DNA from: Verrucomicrobiia bacterium
Lineage (GTDB): Bacteria > Verrucomicrobiota > Verrucomicrobiia > Limisphaerales > JADLHS01
Assembly (NCBI GenBank): GCA_026125285.1
Contig: JAHCLO010000008.1
Span: 1 to 64,000 of the forward strand
Reading direction: 5' to 3'
DNA length: 64,000 bases
Below, one piece after another: positions 45,046-53,937 of the stretch (within the stretch, counting starts at the first letter, position 1; every line of letters starts with the position of its first letter). The notes under the pieces were generated by a model. That model ran no database searches and was not told the origin of the DNA. It was given only the letters and a program-made list of their open reading frames with translations. Both the position numbers and the translations under genes were made by a program.

Positions 45046-46809
45046 ATGAAAACCTCGCCAGCCAACTATTCAGCGTTACGAGAATCAGCGGTACCGTCCG
45101 TTTCGGTGCGTCTGCGCTTGATGCGAACCACGCTCAAAGGGGCGCTACCGACCCTTTTGACCCTCGCGGCATTGATGGGTTTCACCGGACTGGGCTGGTC
45201 GCAGATCACAGTGAAGGTGGATTCGAGCAAGACTTGGAGTGGCTACATGAACTGGTTCGAAACGAATGATGCCTACGTCGGCGGCGGGGCCTGGGGGACG
45301 GATGCTTTGCGGGCCAACTTCCTGCCTGATGTGGCCACCGCCACACGCGTGGTGCTGCGGATAAACACCAACACCTACAATCCGAGCGATCCGTTCTGGA
45401 ATCTGCCCGACGGCACACCCAACAAACATCTCGAAGCGAATTTCTATGTGGATGTCGGCACCGGCTTTGGCGGGAATGATGTGATTTTTACCGGGATGGT
45501 TGAATCAAACTCACTCCCCGCTGGTTGGACGTGTGTGGCGGTCATCAAACAATTCGGCAGCGGTTATGCCTATATCGGCGACACCCGGGAGGAGCTTTTT
45601 AGCGGTAATCCGTTTTCGGTGACGCGATACATTCCCCCGGGCAACATCTGTCAGTATGGGTTTCTCGTGTACGGACCGAATACCGCGCCCGACTCGGCTG
45701 CTGCCATGGAGGGAGTGAGTGTGTTGGTGGACAACGCGGATCCTGCCATCACCGAACAGCCGGCAAACCAACGGGTGGTATTTGGGGAAACGGCAACGTT
45801 TAGCGTGGCCGCTTCGGGCTCATCGGCCCTCAGCTACCAGTGGCAGCGGTACGAAACCAACCTTGTGAATGGGGGCAACATCGCCGGGGCCGCCAGTGCC
45901 ACGCTCACCGTCAGCAACGCACAGGCTGACGATGCGACGTCGTACAAGGTCACGGTGAGCAGCACGGCAGGCTCGATTGACTCGCAGCCGGTTCGGCTGC
46001 GCGTCCTAACGCCGGCGGAGTTCGCCAACGCCTTGGACAATCCCGGCTTTGAACTGGATGTGGTTACGCCCACCACCGTCCCTGCACCGTGGGTCAACTT
46101 CACCGGATCGGCGCTGCAAAACACCAATGACATCTACGCCTGGCCTTCCGATCAAAACGTGCAAACGGTTGACGGCACCAATGTGGTGCAAGTGTACAAT
46201 GCCGGAGAGTGGAACGGGATTTTTCAGGATGTGCCGGCGGCTCCTGGCGACATCTTCACGGGGGAGTGCCGGCTCTGGCAATCGAGTTGGGATCCGTTGA
46301 CGGCGCCGGTGAACGAGGCCTTTCTCGAGGTGCAGTTCCGGGCAGGTTCGGGCAATCCCATTGCCATCTACCATTCGCACTTTGTGACGAATGTGCCTGA
46401 ATTGCTGGACACCTGGCTGGTTCTGCAAGCGACCAATGGTGTGGCGGAGGGTTATGCGCAAACTACGACTACGGACGCTCAGTATCTGGTCGCACCGGCC
46501 GGCACCGAGTTTGTGCGCTTCCAAATCACGTTGCACGCCGTGGGTGGCGGTTCGGGCAGCGTTTATGTGGACGCCGCGCGGTTGATGAAGAAACTTCCGG
46601 TAACGGTGGCGACGGCGCGCAACGGCGACAACATCCAGCTCTCGTGGTTGTCGCAGGGGGACACCGACTATGAGGTGGTTTACAAAGACAATCTGAGCGA
46701 TCCTGCATGGCTGCCGCTGGGTGAATTGATCGCCGGTGATGGCACCGTGAAAACGGTCTCCTACGCCACCGCGGCCAATCAGCGTTACTATCAAGTGCTA
46801 ACGAAGTAG
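45046..46809 (+). CDS. Secreted multidomain protein, putative glucan binding
   Basis: 587 residues from ATG 45046; ATG 45121 is the alternative start with a good signal peptide (M-R-T-T-L-K-G-A-L-P-T-L-L-T, cut near G-W-S-Q). Domain 1 (about 50-240) shares a pattern with the PEP-CTERM protein at 53167 (S-W/T-W-x-G-Y-M-N-x-F-E, W-G-T, K-x-x-E-A-N-x-Y-V, x-V-x-F-x-G). Domain 2 is Ig-like (P-A-N-Q-R-V-V-F-G-E-T-A-T-F). Domain 3 is a carbohydrate-binding-like module (L-D-N-P-G-F-E-L) and domain 4 a short beta module (Y-E-V-V-Y-K-D-N-L); domains 3 and 4 resemble the C-terminus of the GH16 enzyme at 47715. No catalytic motif is seen. Confidence 0.7.
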   Translation: MKTSPANYSALRESAVPSVSVRLRLMRTTLKGALPTLLTLAALMGFTGLGWSQITVKVDSSKTWSGYMNWFETNDAYVGGGAWGTDALRANFLPDVATATRVVLRINTNTYNPSDPFWNLPDGTPNKHLEANFYVDVGTGFGGNDVIFTGMVESNSLPAGWTCVAVIKQFGSGYAYIGDTREELFSGNPFSVTRYIPPGNICQYGFLVYGPNTAPDSAAAMEGVSVLVDNADPAITEQPANQRVVFGETATFSVAASGSSALSYQWQRYETNLVNGGNIAGAASATLTVSNAQADDATSYKVTVSSTAGSIDSQPVRLRVLTPAEFANALDNPGFELDVVTPTTVPAPWVNFTGSALQNTNDIYAWPSDQNVQTVDGTNVVQVYNAGEWNGIFQDVPAAPGDIFTGECRLWQSSWDPLTAPVNEAFLEVQFRAGSGNPIAIYHSHFVTNVPELLDTWLVLQATNGVAEGYAQTTTTDAQYLVAPAGTEFVRFQITLHAVGGGSGSVYVDAARLMKKLPVTVATARNGDNIQLSWLSQGDTDYEVVYKDNLSDPAWLPLGELIAGDGTVKTVSYATAANQRYYQVLTK

Positions 46810-46828
46810 TCTCGGTTCAAGAGCGATT

Positions 46829-46854
46829 CGAAGACCGGTGAATCCCGGTCTTCG
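46829..46854 (+). terminator. Terminator-like hairpin after the 45046 gene
   Basis: Perfect 10-bp stem CGAAGACCGG (46829-46838) / CCGGTCTTCG (46845-46854), loop of 6 bases, 20 bases after the stop. A T-rich tail is weak, so it could be an imperfect terminator or an mRNA-end hairpin. Confidence 0.5.
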
Positions 46855-46907
46855 GACGTATCGTTCTTTGGCCGAGGAGCACGTCAGCACAGGATTTGGC
46901 AATTCAC

Positions 46908-47690
46908 ATGATTCAATCCGACGAGCGCGATCACGATCTTTGGGCAAATGCTCGCCGGCCGACAGGATTCACCCTCATTGAACTTCTGGTCGTCATTGCC
47001 ATCATCGCCATTCTGGCGGCAATGTTGTTGCCCGCGTTGAGCCGCGCGAAGGACAAGGCCAGAGGGATTGCATGCGTCAACAACAACAAGCAGGTTGCGC
47101 TCGCCTTTATGATGTATGCCGGCGACCATAACGACTACCTGCCACCGCTAAACACGGGCACGTGGCCAGGCGTCACTGCTGATTGGTGGTTCAAAATCCT
47201 CGACCAGGGCAAGTACATCACCAGCAGCGCGGCCTCGAACAACGTCTGGCGTTGTCCGACGGTGAAGGATGCGGACATCAACCCGGCCGTGGTGGCGTAT
47301 TTCAGATCGCCTTGCGAAGGTTATGGGCCGCTGGAGGGCATTACGATCACCACGGGCATCATTCGCTACGGTCGCAACCCGGATGGCTCGACTCTGGGCA
47401 GCCGGAAGTTGACGCAGATTCAACGTCCCAGTCAAATCTGGTTGATCGGGGACGTGGGCTATCCCAAATCGGGGAGCAGTGCCGACCAATTGCCGTCCGC
47501 CTATTTCACCGAGATTACCACCAAACAGCCTTCACCGACTGCGGGATGGACGTTCGCTCCCTACAAGCAGCCGGCTGCGCGACACAACCGCCGCGCGGCG
47601 TTTTCCTTTTGTGATGGCCACGTGGAAAACTGGAAATGGTCTGATCTGCGCACGAATCGAAGCGATGTCTTCGCGATCAACTCCTTATAG
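46908..47690 (+). CDS. Pseudopilin-like protein with H-X9-DG motif
   Basis: 260 residues from ATG 46908. The prepilin site is [20 protein letters not shown]. The C-terminus carries the H-X9-DG motif ([14 protein letters not shown]). This is the same family as the protein at 31044. Its place between a secreted binding protein and a GH16 enzyme suggests a surface or secretion role in glucan handling; that is inference. Confidence 0.88.
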   Translation: MIQSDERDHDLWANARRPTGFTLIELLVVIAIIAILAAMLLPALSRAKDKARGIACVNNNKQVALAFMMYAGDHNDYLPPLNTGTWPGVTADWWFKILDQGKYITSSAASNNVWRCPTVKDADINPAVVAYFRSPCEGYGPLEGITITTGIIRYGRNPDGSTLGSRKLTQIQRPSQIWLIGDVGYPKSGSSADQLPSAYFTEITTKQPSPTAGWTFAPYKQPAARHNRRAAFSFCDGHVENWKWSDLRTNRSDVFAINSL

Positions 47691-47714
47691 ACATCGGCCC
47701 ACGGCTGCTTAAGA

Positions 47715-49379
47715 ATGACAACAACAATGCGCGCCGTCAGGCTCGCCAACTTGAAAAGTAATTTGAAACGACTGAGCATTCATTCTGTAGCCTGGTGCCT
47801 GTTTGCTGCCGGACTGTTGACGGTGTCAGCGCAAGACCTCCCCGGCTGGAAACTCGTTTGGTCGGACGAGTTCAATCAACCCGATGGTAGTTCACCCGAC
47901 GCTGCGAAATGGGTGTTCGACCTCGGCACCGGCAACAACGGTTGGGGCAACAACGAGCTTCAGTATTACACCTCACGGACGAACAATGCGCGCATTGATG
48001 GCGGACACCTCGTCATCGAGGCGCTTCAGGAAAGCTTTGGCGGACGGAACTACACCTCCGCGCGTCTGAAAACACAAGGCAAGGCGTCGTGGACCTACGG
48101 TCGCATCGAGGCGCGCATCAAGCTTCCCCGGGGCCAGGGCATCTGGCCGGCGTTCTGGATGTTGGGGACCAACATCACCTCCGTCGGTTGGCCCACTTGT
48201 GGCGAAATTGATGTCATGGAGAACATCGGCTCGGTGACCAATCGCGTGCATGGCACCATTCATGGTCCCGGTTATTCGGGGGGCAACGGCATCGGAGGCA
48301 GTCACACTCTTCCCGGCGGCGCGGCGTATGCCGATGATTTCCACGTTTTCGCCGCCGAATGGGAGACCAATCGCATCCGCTGGTTCATGGACGGGCAACT
48401 CTACTTTACCGTGACCCCGGCGAGTCTGCCCGGCGGCAGTCAGTGGGTCTTCACCCAACCGCAGTTTATCCTGCTCAATCTGGCGGTGGGCGGTAACTGG
48501 CCGGGACCGCCGGACGCCTCGACGATTTTCCCGCAACGACTGACTGTGGATTACGTGCGGGTGTACACCGCCACCAACAGCAGCGGGCCGGAGTCGCCGC
48601 CCGATTGTGACGGCAACGCATTGTCCAATCCCGGCTTCGAATTCGGCGAACTCGCAAACTGGCAGACTTACGGGAGCGGTTTCAACACCTTGCTACAACA
48701 CGTCAGCAGCGTGCCGGTTCGCAGCGGCACGAATGTTTTCAAGGTCTTCGGGCAATTCACCGGCGGCGAGAACTATTCCGGCCTGTATCAGGATTTACCC
48801 ACCGCTCCGGGCATGAGTTACAGGGCCAACGGTTGGGCTTACACGCCAGCGAACGATCGCCTTGCTGGTGCCAACACCGCGTGGATAGAAGTGACCTTTC
48901 GCGACGCGGGCTTGAACATCCTGAGTTTCTATCGCAGTGCGATTTTCACCGCCGACACCGCTGCGGGTAACTGGCATAACTTGACCGTGACCAACCAGCT
49001 CAATCCTGCCACTTACCAGATTATTGGATCAGCAACAGACCTCATCGCCCCGGCGGGTGCGGATTTGGTGCGCTATCAAGTCGTCTTTCGGCAACCGGCA
49101 ACGGCGGCGGGCGCGGTCTTATTTGACGACTTGAACTTGGCCCTGCCGGTGGTCCCTGAGTTCCCAATTCCGGTGCTGGCGGCGCGCGACACCGACCACC
49201 TGCAAATCTCGTTCGCCACGGCGGCTGGTCTGGCGTACCAAGTCCGCTACCGCAATCAACTCAATTCCGGCCCGTGGCTGGTGCTGACCAATGTGACCGG
49301 GGATGGGGCAACCCGGACGGTCGCGGATGCTTTGAGTGGCGACCAGCGTTTTTACCACGTGGTGCGGGTCTGCAATTGA
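47715..49379 (+). CDS. GH16 laminarinase-like enzyme with C-terminal binding modules
   Basis: 554 residues. A signal peptide (A-A-G-L-L-T-V-S-A-Q) is followed by a GH16 domain (about 43-295): W-S-D-E-F-N near the start, W-P-A-F-W-M-L, and the catalytic E-I-D-V-M-E (nucleophile and acid/base glutamates). The sequence around it is most like endo-beta-1,3-glucanases. After about residue 300, N-P-G-F-E-F-G-E-L begins a binding-type beta-sandwich of about 180 residues, then a small end module (Y-Q-V-R-Y-R-N-Q-L). Both resemble the C-terminal parts of the 45046 protein. Expected to cut beta-1,3-glucan outside the cell; substrate not proven. Confidence 0.9.
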   Translation: MTTTMRAVRLANLKSNLKRLSIHSVAWCLFAAGLLTVSAQDLPGWKLVWSDEFNQPDGSSPDAAKWVFDLGTGNNGWGNNELQYYTSRTNNARIDGGHLVIEALQESFGGRNYTSARLKTQGKASWTYGRIEARIKLPRGQGIWPAFWMLGTNITSVGWPTCGEIDVMENIGSVTNRVHGTIHGPGYSGGNGIGGSHTLPGGAAYADDFHVFAAEWETNRIRWFMDGQLYFTVTPASLPGGSQWVFTQPQFILLNLAVGGNWPGPPDASTIFPQRLTVDYVRVYTATNSSGPESPPDCDGNALSNPGFEFGELANWQTYGSGFNTLLQHVSSVPVRSGTNVFKVFGQFTGGENYSGLYQDLPTAPGMSYRANGWAYTPANDRLAGANTAWIEVTFRDAGLNILSFYRSAIFTADTAAGNWHNLTVTNQLNPATYQIIGSATDLIAPAGADLVRYQVVFRQPATAAGAVLFDDLNLALPVVPEFPIPVLAARDTDHLQISFATAAGLAYQVRYRNQLNSGPWLVLTNVTGDGATRTVADALSGDQRFYHVVRVCN

Positions 49380-49737
49380 CTCTTCCACCGCCATGTCCTG
49401 GCCGCGGCCATCTTGCTGGCGATTCCAGTGCAAGTGGGCAACTTGCAGCGGCGCGAGCCGCCACCTGAACAAGTGGTCACCGCCGATTCATCCGGATGGC
49501 ATGAAGGTATCCGCCCGAAGCAGCTCCGAAGTAGGCGACACGCGGGTACTCCCTAGTACCGCGAAAAGGAAGTTTAGATACAGTGGCTGCGGATCTGGTA
49601 GGGCGCGTCACTCCGTGCGCGCCGTTCGGGGGGCGGACCGCAGAGGGCGGCGCGCACGGAGTGGCGCACCCTGCCATGTTGCGGACTGCAATTGTCACAG
49701 GACTAGGCTTTTTTTCGTTTCGCGATTGCGGTTGCTT
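49380..49737. other. Spacer upstream of the NarX-type kinase
   Basis: The frame of the downstream kinase stays open through this stretch back to 49336, but the predicted protein is low-complexity basic and is partly encoded by a palindrome (49597-49675). I treat it as non-coding. No promoter was clear. Confidence 0.5.
49597..49675. repeat. Palindromic repeat
   Basis: Arms 49597-49623 (starts GGTAGGGCGCG) and 49649-49675 pair over 24 of 27 bases. It lies just before the kinase start, in the frame that runs into the kinase gene, and is of the same class as the elements at 26433 and 40021. Confidence 0.85.
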
Positions 49738-52188
49738 GTGCGCCGGACCGTGCCTGGGATGCTTGCCACCTTGGCGGTGTGGGTTGGGTGGCTCCATCCG
49801 TCTCTTCAAGCCCAGGAATTGCGCACGGCGGGGGAAGTGCGGGGACTCACAGTCGAGGAGGCACAACGACGGACACCGGTGAGGTTGCGGGGCGTGGTGA
49901 CGTTCTTTGATGAGACGCTTTTCTCCCGTTTCATCCAGGACGAGACGGCCGGGATATACCTGCGCGAATCCACAAATACTCCATGGTTGCTCCCCGGACA
50001 GTGGGTCGAGGTGGAAGGCGTGACCAGTCCCGGCGAATACGCGCCGATCGTCGAGCCGGAGCGCGTCCGGGTGATCGGTGCGGCGCCTTTGCCTGCGGCC
50101 AAGACCGCGACGTATGACGAACTCGCCAGCGGTAAGTATGACAGTCAGTTCGTCGAAATTGCCGGGGTGGTGCGCTGGGTGCAGTTTGATGAGCCTTCGC
50201 AACATCATTTGCTTCACCTTGCCACTGGTGGGGGGCGGCTTTCCGTCTATGCAAAGGCCCTGCCCGTGGCGAAAGCCGAAAACCTGGTGGACAGCGCCAT
50301 ACGGGTGCGTGGCGTTTGCTCGACCCAGTTCAATCGCCAACGCCAGTTATTCGCCATCCGCCTGATGGTGCCGCGCCCGGAGGACTTGAGAATTGAGTTT
50401 CCCGCAACGGACGACCCGTTTGCCGTACCCGTTCGCACCATCGGGAGTCTGCTCCAGTTCACGCCGCGCGAAACCCATGGCCATCGCGTCAAGGTGAGCG
50501 GCACGGTCATTTATCATCTCCCCGGTGGCGTGCTGTTTTTGCAGGACGAGAACGAAGGGTTGCAGGCGTACAGTCAGCAACGCGACCCGTTGCAACTGGG
50601 AGACCGCATCGAGGTGCTTGGTTTTCCCGCGCAAGGTGAATACACCCCGGTGCTGCAAGATGCCGTGTACCGGCGCATGGGCTCCGGCCCGGTGCCGGCG
50701 CCGGTGGCTATATCAACGGATGAAGCCCTGAAGGGAACGCGCGATTGCCAGTTGGTGCGGCTCGAGGCGAACCTGCTGGATCGCGCGCAACACAGTCGCG
50801 AACAATTCCTAGTGCTGGAGGCCGATGGCTTTATTTTCCATGCCTACCTTCAGCGCGGCGGGGAAACGGACGCTTTTGCCGAACTGAAAAACGGCAGTCG
50901 TGTTTTGCTCACCGGCGTGTGTCTTATCGAACCGGGCGAGTGGCAGGCTGGTGAAGCCTGGCGGGCTAAATCGTTCCGGTTGCTGTTGCGTTCTCCGCAG
51001 GATGTCACCGTGCTGCACGCTCCGTCGTGGTGGACCTTCAGGAAAGTCCTGTGGATGGCCGGGGCGTTGGGACTGGCGGCCCTGGCGGCGTTTGGGTGGG
51101 TAGGAGTGCTGCGCCGGCGAGTCCAACAGCAAACCGAAATCATCCGCAAACAGCTACAGGTGGAGGCGGCTTTGAAGGAGCGTTATGTGGACTTGTTTGA
51201 AAACGCCAATGACATGGTCTTTACGCACGATCTCAATGGTGTCATCACATCCATCAACCAGACGGGCGAGCGTCTCCTACAGCGTCCGCGCGAGGCGATC
51301 GTAAACCGCAATCTGATCGAGTTCCTGGCGGAAGACCAGCAATCACCCGCGCGGCAATGGCTCGGACAGGTCGTCACAGGTGCGGATTTGCCCGCGGCGG
51401 AATGGGACTTCATCAACGCGGCGGGTCAGCGGGTGAAGTTAGAGATCAGTGCCCGAATCATTGAGCAAAGTGGCCGTAAAGTTGAAGTCGAGGGCGTGGC
51501 TCGGGACATCACGGAGCGGCGGCGACTGGAGCGGGAACTCTTGGAAGTCAGCAATCGCGAACAGCGCCGTATCGGACATGACTTGCACGACGGTGTGTGC
51601 CAGCAACTGGCCGCGATCACGTATCTCGTGGAGATTCTGGGCGACCGGTTGCAGGAGAAACACGCGCCCGAAGCGCCCGAGGCTGAACGGATTGGCAATC
51701 TGATCAATGAAGCCAATGCCCAGGCGCGCAGTGTGGCGCGCGGTTTGTTCCCGGTGAGGTTGGAGGAACACGGGTTGGTCCTCGCGCTGGAGGAACTCGC
51801 GGTAAGTGCCAGCAGCCGCTACCGCATCACCTGTCGGTTCGTCAGCCAGATCGCGCCCAGCACGGTGGACAGCGAGGTGGAATTGCATCTGTATTACATT
51901 GTGCAAGAAGCCTTGTTGAACGCGGTCAATCATGGTAAAGCCACCAGCGTGATCGTGACCCTGGCCTCGGACGGCGAAAGGCTGAAGTTGACCGTGCAAG
52001 ACAATGGGACGGGCTTTGACCCCTCCAATTCCGCCCGGAGCGGGATGGGCATTCGCATCATGCGCTATCGGGCCAAGGTCATTGCCGCGACATTGGAATT
52101 GCAGAGTCAGATCAATCAGGGCACGCAGATTACTTGCAGGTTCAGTCCCTCGCTGCGTGAATCGTCACGAGAAACCAATCATGGCTGA
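49738..52188 (+). CDS. NarX-type sensor histidine kinase with large N-terminal sensor
   Basis: 816 residues from GTG 49738 (V-R-R-T-V-P-G gives a charged signal start); ATG 49759 is the alternative. A signal peptide (W-L-H-P-S-L-Q-A-Q) leads to an extracytoplasmic region of about 400 residues with repeated OB-like beta segments (R-L-R-G-V-V-T-F-F-D, V-E-V-E-G-V-T-S). A membrane helix lies near 430-450, then come a PAS domain (about 480-590) and a HisKA_3 dimerisation domain with H617 (G-H-D-L-H-D-G-V-C-Q). The HATPase end has D-N-G-T-G-F-D and S-G-M-G-I-R-I-M. Its stop overlaps the regulator gene by 8 bases, so they are a pair. Confidence 0.9.
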   Translation: MRRTVPGMLATLAVWVGWLHPSLQAQELRTAGEVRGLTVEEAQRRTPVRLRGVVTFFDETLFSRFIQDETAGIYLRESTNTPWLLPGQWVEVEGVTSPGEYAPIVEPERVRVIGAAPLPAAKTATYDELASGKYDSQFVEIAGVVRWVQFDEPSQHHLLHLATGGGRLSVYAKALPVAKAENLVDSAIRVRGVCSTQFNRQRQLFAIRLMVPRPEDLRIEFPATDDPFAVPVRTIGSLLQFTPRETHGHRVKVSGTVIYHLPGGVLFLQDENEGLQAYSQQRDPLQLGDRIEVLGFPAQGEYTPVLQDAVYRRMGSGPVPAPVAISTDEALKGTRDCQLVRLEANLLDRAQHSREQFLVLEADGFIFHAYLQRGGETDAFAELKNGSRVLLTGVCLIEPGEWQAGEAWRAKSFRLLLRSPQDVTVLHAPSWWTFRKVLWMAGALGLAALAAFGWVGVLRRRVQQQTEIIRKQLQVEAALKERYVDLFENANDMVFTHDLNGVITSINQTGERLLQRPREAIVNRNLIEFLAEDQQSPARQWLGQVVTGADLPAAEWDFINAAGQRVKLEISARIIEQSGRKVEVEGVARDITERRRLERELLEVSNREQRRIGHDLHDGVCQQLAAITYLVEILGDRLQEKHAPEAPEAERIGNLINEANAQARSVARGLFPVRLEEHGLVLALEELAVSASSRYRITCRFVSQIAPSTVDSEVELHLYYIVQEALLNAVNHGKATSVIVTLASDGERLKLTVQDNGTGFDPSNSARSGMGIRIMRYRAKVIAATLELQSQINQGTQITCRFSPSLRESSRETNHG

Positions 52189-52912
52189 GATCGAGAAATC
52201 AGTTGCCAATCAGACCACGACCGCCGCGGGCAATTCGCCAGCGGAGAGCCAATCCACCCCGCAGAGCCGCGTGTTCATAGTGGATGACCACACGATGTTT
52301 CGCGAGGGCTTGCGGCAGTTGATTGATCGCGAACCGGGTTTGACTGTTTGTGGCGATGCCGCGGACGCGGCCGAGGCGCTGCCCGCCATCCGCGAAACCA
52401 GCCCGGACGTAGTCCTGGTGGATATTTCTCTTGCCGGGGCCAGCGGGATTGACCTCATCAAGGACATCAAGGGGGAGTTCGAGGACCTGCCGGTGCTGGT
52501 GGTGTCCATGCATGACGAATCGCTCTATGCCGAACGCGCTTTGCGGGCCGGCGCGATGGGTTACGTGATGAAGCACGAGCCGGCCAAGACGGTGAAAGCC
52601 GCGATCCATAAAGTGCTGGCGGGTGACATGTATCTCAGCGAGAAAATGTCCACCAGCGTGATCAATCGCTTGTTGCGTGGCCAATCAGACCAGCCCAAGT
52701 CGCCCATCGAGATGTTGAGCGACCGGGAGTTGGAGGTGTTTCGGCTTTTGGGGCAGGGACAGGGAGTGCGCCAAATTGCCGAGAAGATGGAGGTTACGAT
52801 CCCCACCGTGAATTCCTTCCGCAACCGCATCAAGGAGAAGCTTGGCCTGAAATCCTCAACTGAAGTAATGCTCCACGCGATTCAGTGGTTTCGGGACGAG
52901 TCAACAAAGTAG
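52181..52912 (+). CDS. NarL/FixJ-family response regulator
   Basis: 243 residues from ATG 52181, overlapping the kinase stop by 8 bases. A disordered N-terminus of about 28 residues precedes the receiver domain: acidic pocket V-D-D (35-36), phospho-acceptor D81 (V-L-V-D-I-S-L-A-G), K131. The C-terminal LuxR-type helix-turn-helix (L-S-D-R-E-L-E-V-F, then T-I-P-T-V-N-S-F-R-N-R-I) binds DNA. It probably controls the glucan locus around it, since it sits between the GH16 gene and the PEP-CTERM gene. Confidence 0.95.
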   Translation: MAEIEKSVANQTTTAAGNSPAESQSTPQSRVFIVDDHTMFREGLRQLIDREPGLTVCGDAADAAEALPAIRETSPDVVLVDISLAGASGIDLIKDIKGEFEDLPVLVVSMHDESLYAERALRAGAMGYVMKHEPAKTVKAAIHKVLAGDMYLSEKMSTSVINRLLRGQSDQPKSPIEMLSDRELEVFRLLGQGQGVRQIAEKMEVTIPTVNSFRNRIKEKLGLKSSTEVMLHAIQWFRDESTK

Positions 52913-53058
52913 GCCGTCAGGCATCTTCGCCAGACGCTTCATTCCCGATCCGCATCATTCGACCCAGGAATTTCCGACTGCTTCAGCGTCGTGACCGGTC
53001 GGTACGGATTGGAGTTCACGGATTATGGTTCAAATGTTGAATAACCTTGAAAAAACCT

Positions 53059-53096
53059 TTGACATCTCCTCCGTGGGTGTAGTAGAAGATATTACA
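53059..53096 (+). promoter_or_regulatory. Candidate promoter of the PEP-CTERM gene
   Basis: TTGACA (53059-53064), an 18-base spacer and TAGAAG (53083-53088, a poor -10). ATATTACA (53089-53096) is the inverted copy of TGTAATAT found at 44966-44973. Together these suggest, without proof, common control of the two genes with a shared domain. Confidence 0.4.
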
Positions 53097-53166
53097 GATT
53101 AAGGGTGCGTGCCATGATTTGGCTCGCCGCACTCGGCAAGACGAAAACCATCAATCACTGGTCAAA

Positions 53167-53859
53167 ATGAAAAATCTGCGCAAGAGCCTTCTCGTTCCAA
53201 TCATTGGTGTTTCTGTGCTGCTCGGTTCACAGACTTCAACTCATGCTCAAGTCCAACTCACGGTTGATCCCGGTGCGAGTTGGCTGGGGTACATGAACGT
53301 GTTTGAGTTGCCGGCAAACGGCGGCGCTTTCTTGTGGGGAAGTGGATGGGGGACCCCCGATTTGGTCGCTACGTTTTCTGGAGCCACGCTCACACTTGCG
53401 CCGAACACCATCGGCGACCCTGATCCGTACTGGTATGTAGGCGGTGGCGGTCCGGGAGCGCCGGGCAACAAGACCATGGAAGCCAACATGTATGTCGAGA
53501 ATACCGGAGATTGGAATGGCCAAAACGTCACCTTCTCCGGTTTGGTCTTGGACAACTCCCTGGTTAGTCCTTACACCTCCATTGCTTTCATCAAGGATTT
53601 CGCTCCTGACTATTCCTCGTTTAATGTCGTCTCGGCGCCGTTGGTTGCGGGAGAGTTCAGCATCAATCTGGACACGATTGCTGACCCTGCCCGGCACGTG
53701 CAGTTTGGGTTTACGACGGTTGGCCCCAACGTGTGGGTCACCGATGTGGGGCCGCTTGGCTCGGTTCAGATCACTGCGGTTCCCGAACCTTCGGTTCTCG
53801 CGTTTCTGGCCCTTGGTGCTGTCGGGATGGTGTGGTTACGTAGCCGTCGCACGGTCTGA
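53167..53859 (+). CDS. PEP-CTERM secreted protein with shared N-terminal domain
   Basis: 230 residues from ATG 53167. Signal peptide near residues 1-26 (T-S-T-H-A-Q), then one domain (about 27-200) with S-W-L-G-Y-M-N-V-F-E, W-G-S-G-W-G-T, K-T-M-E-A-N-M-Y-V, T-F-S-G-L, V-A-F-I-K-D-F-A-type segments. This is the same pattern as the start of the protein at 45046. The C-terminal V-P-E-P-S motif, hydrophobic helix and R-S-R-R end form a PEP-CTERM sorting signal, which needs an exosortase; none is in the window. It is probably delivered to the surface or extracellular polymer. Confidence 0.85.
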   Translation: MKNLRKSLLVPIIGVSVLLGSQTSTHAQVQLTVDPGASWLGYMNVFELPANGGAFLWGSGWGTPDLVATFSGATLTLAPNTIGDPDPYWYVGGGGPGAPGNKTMEANMYVENTGDWNGQNVTFSGLVLDNSLVSPYTSIAFIKDFAPDYSSFNVVSAPLVAGEFSINLDTIADPARHVQFGFTTVGPNVWVTDVGPLGSVQITAVPEPSVLAFLALGAVGMVWLRSRRTV

Positions 53860-53937
53860 GTGCCACTCTCGCCCGCGGTCTGGAGCGCACTGAGGTGCGA
53901 CCTTCGATTGGCTTCTCCGTCAGGCAGTGTGGGCCGG

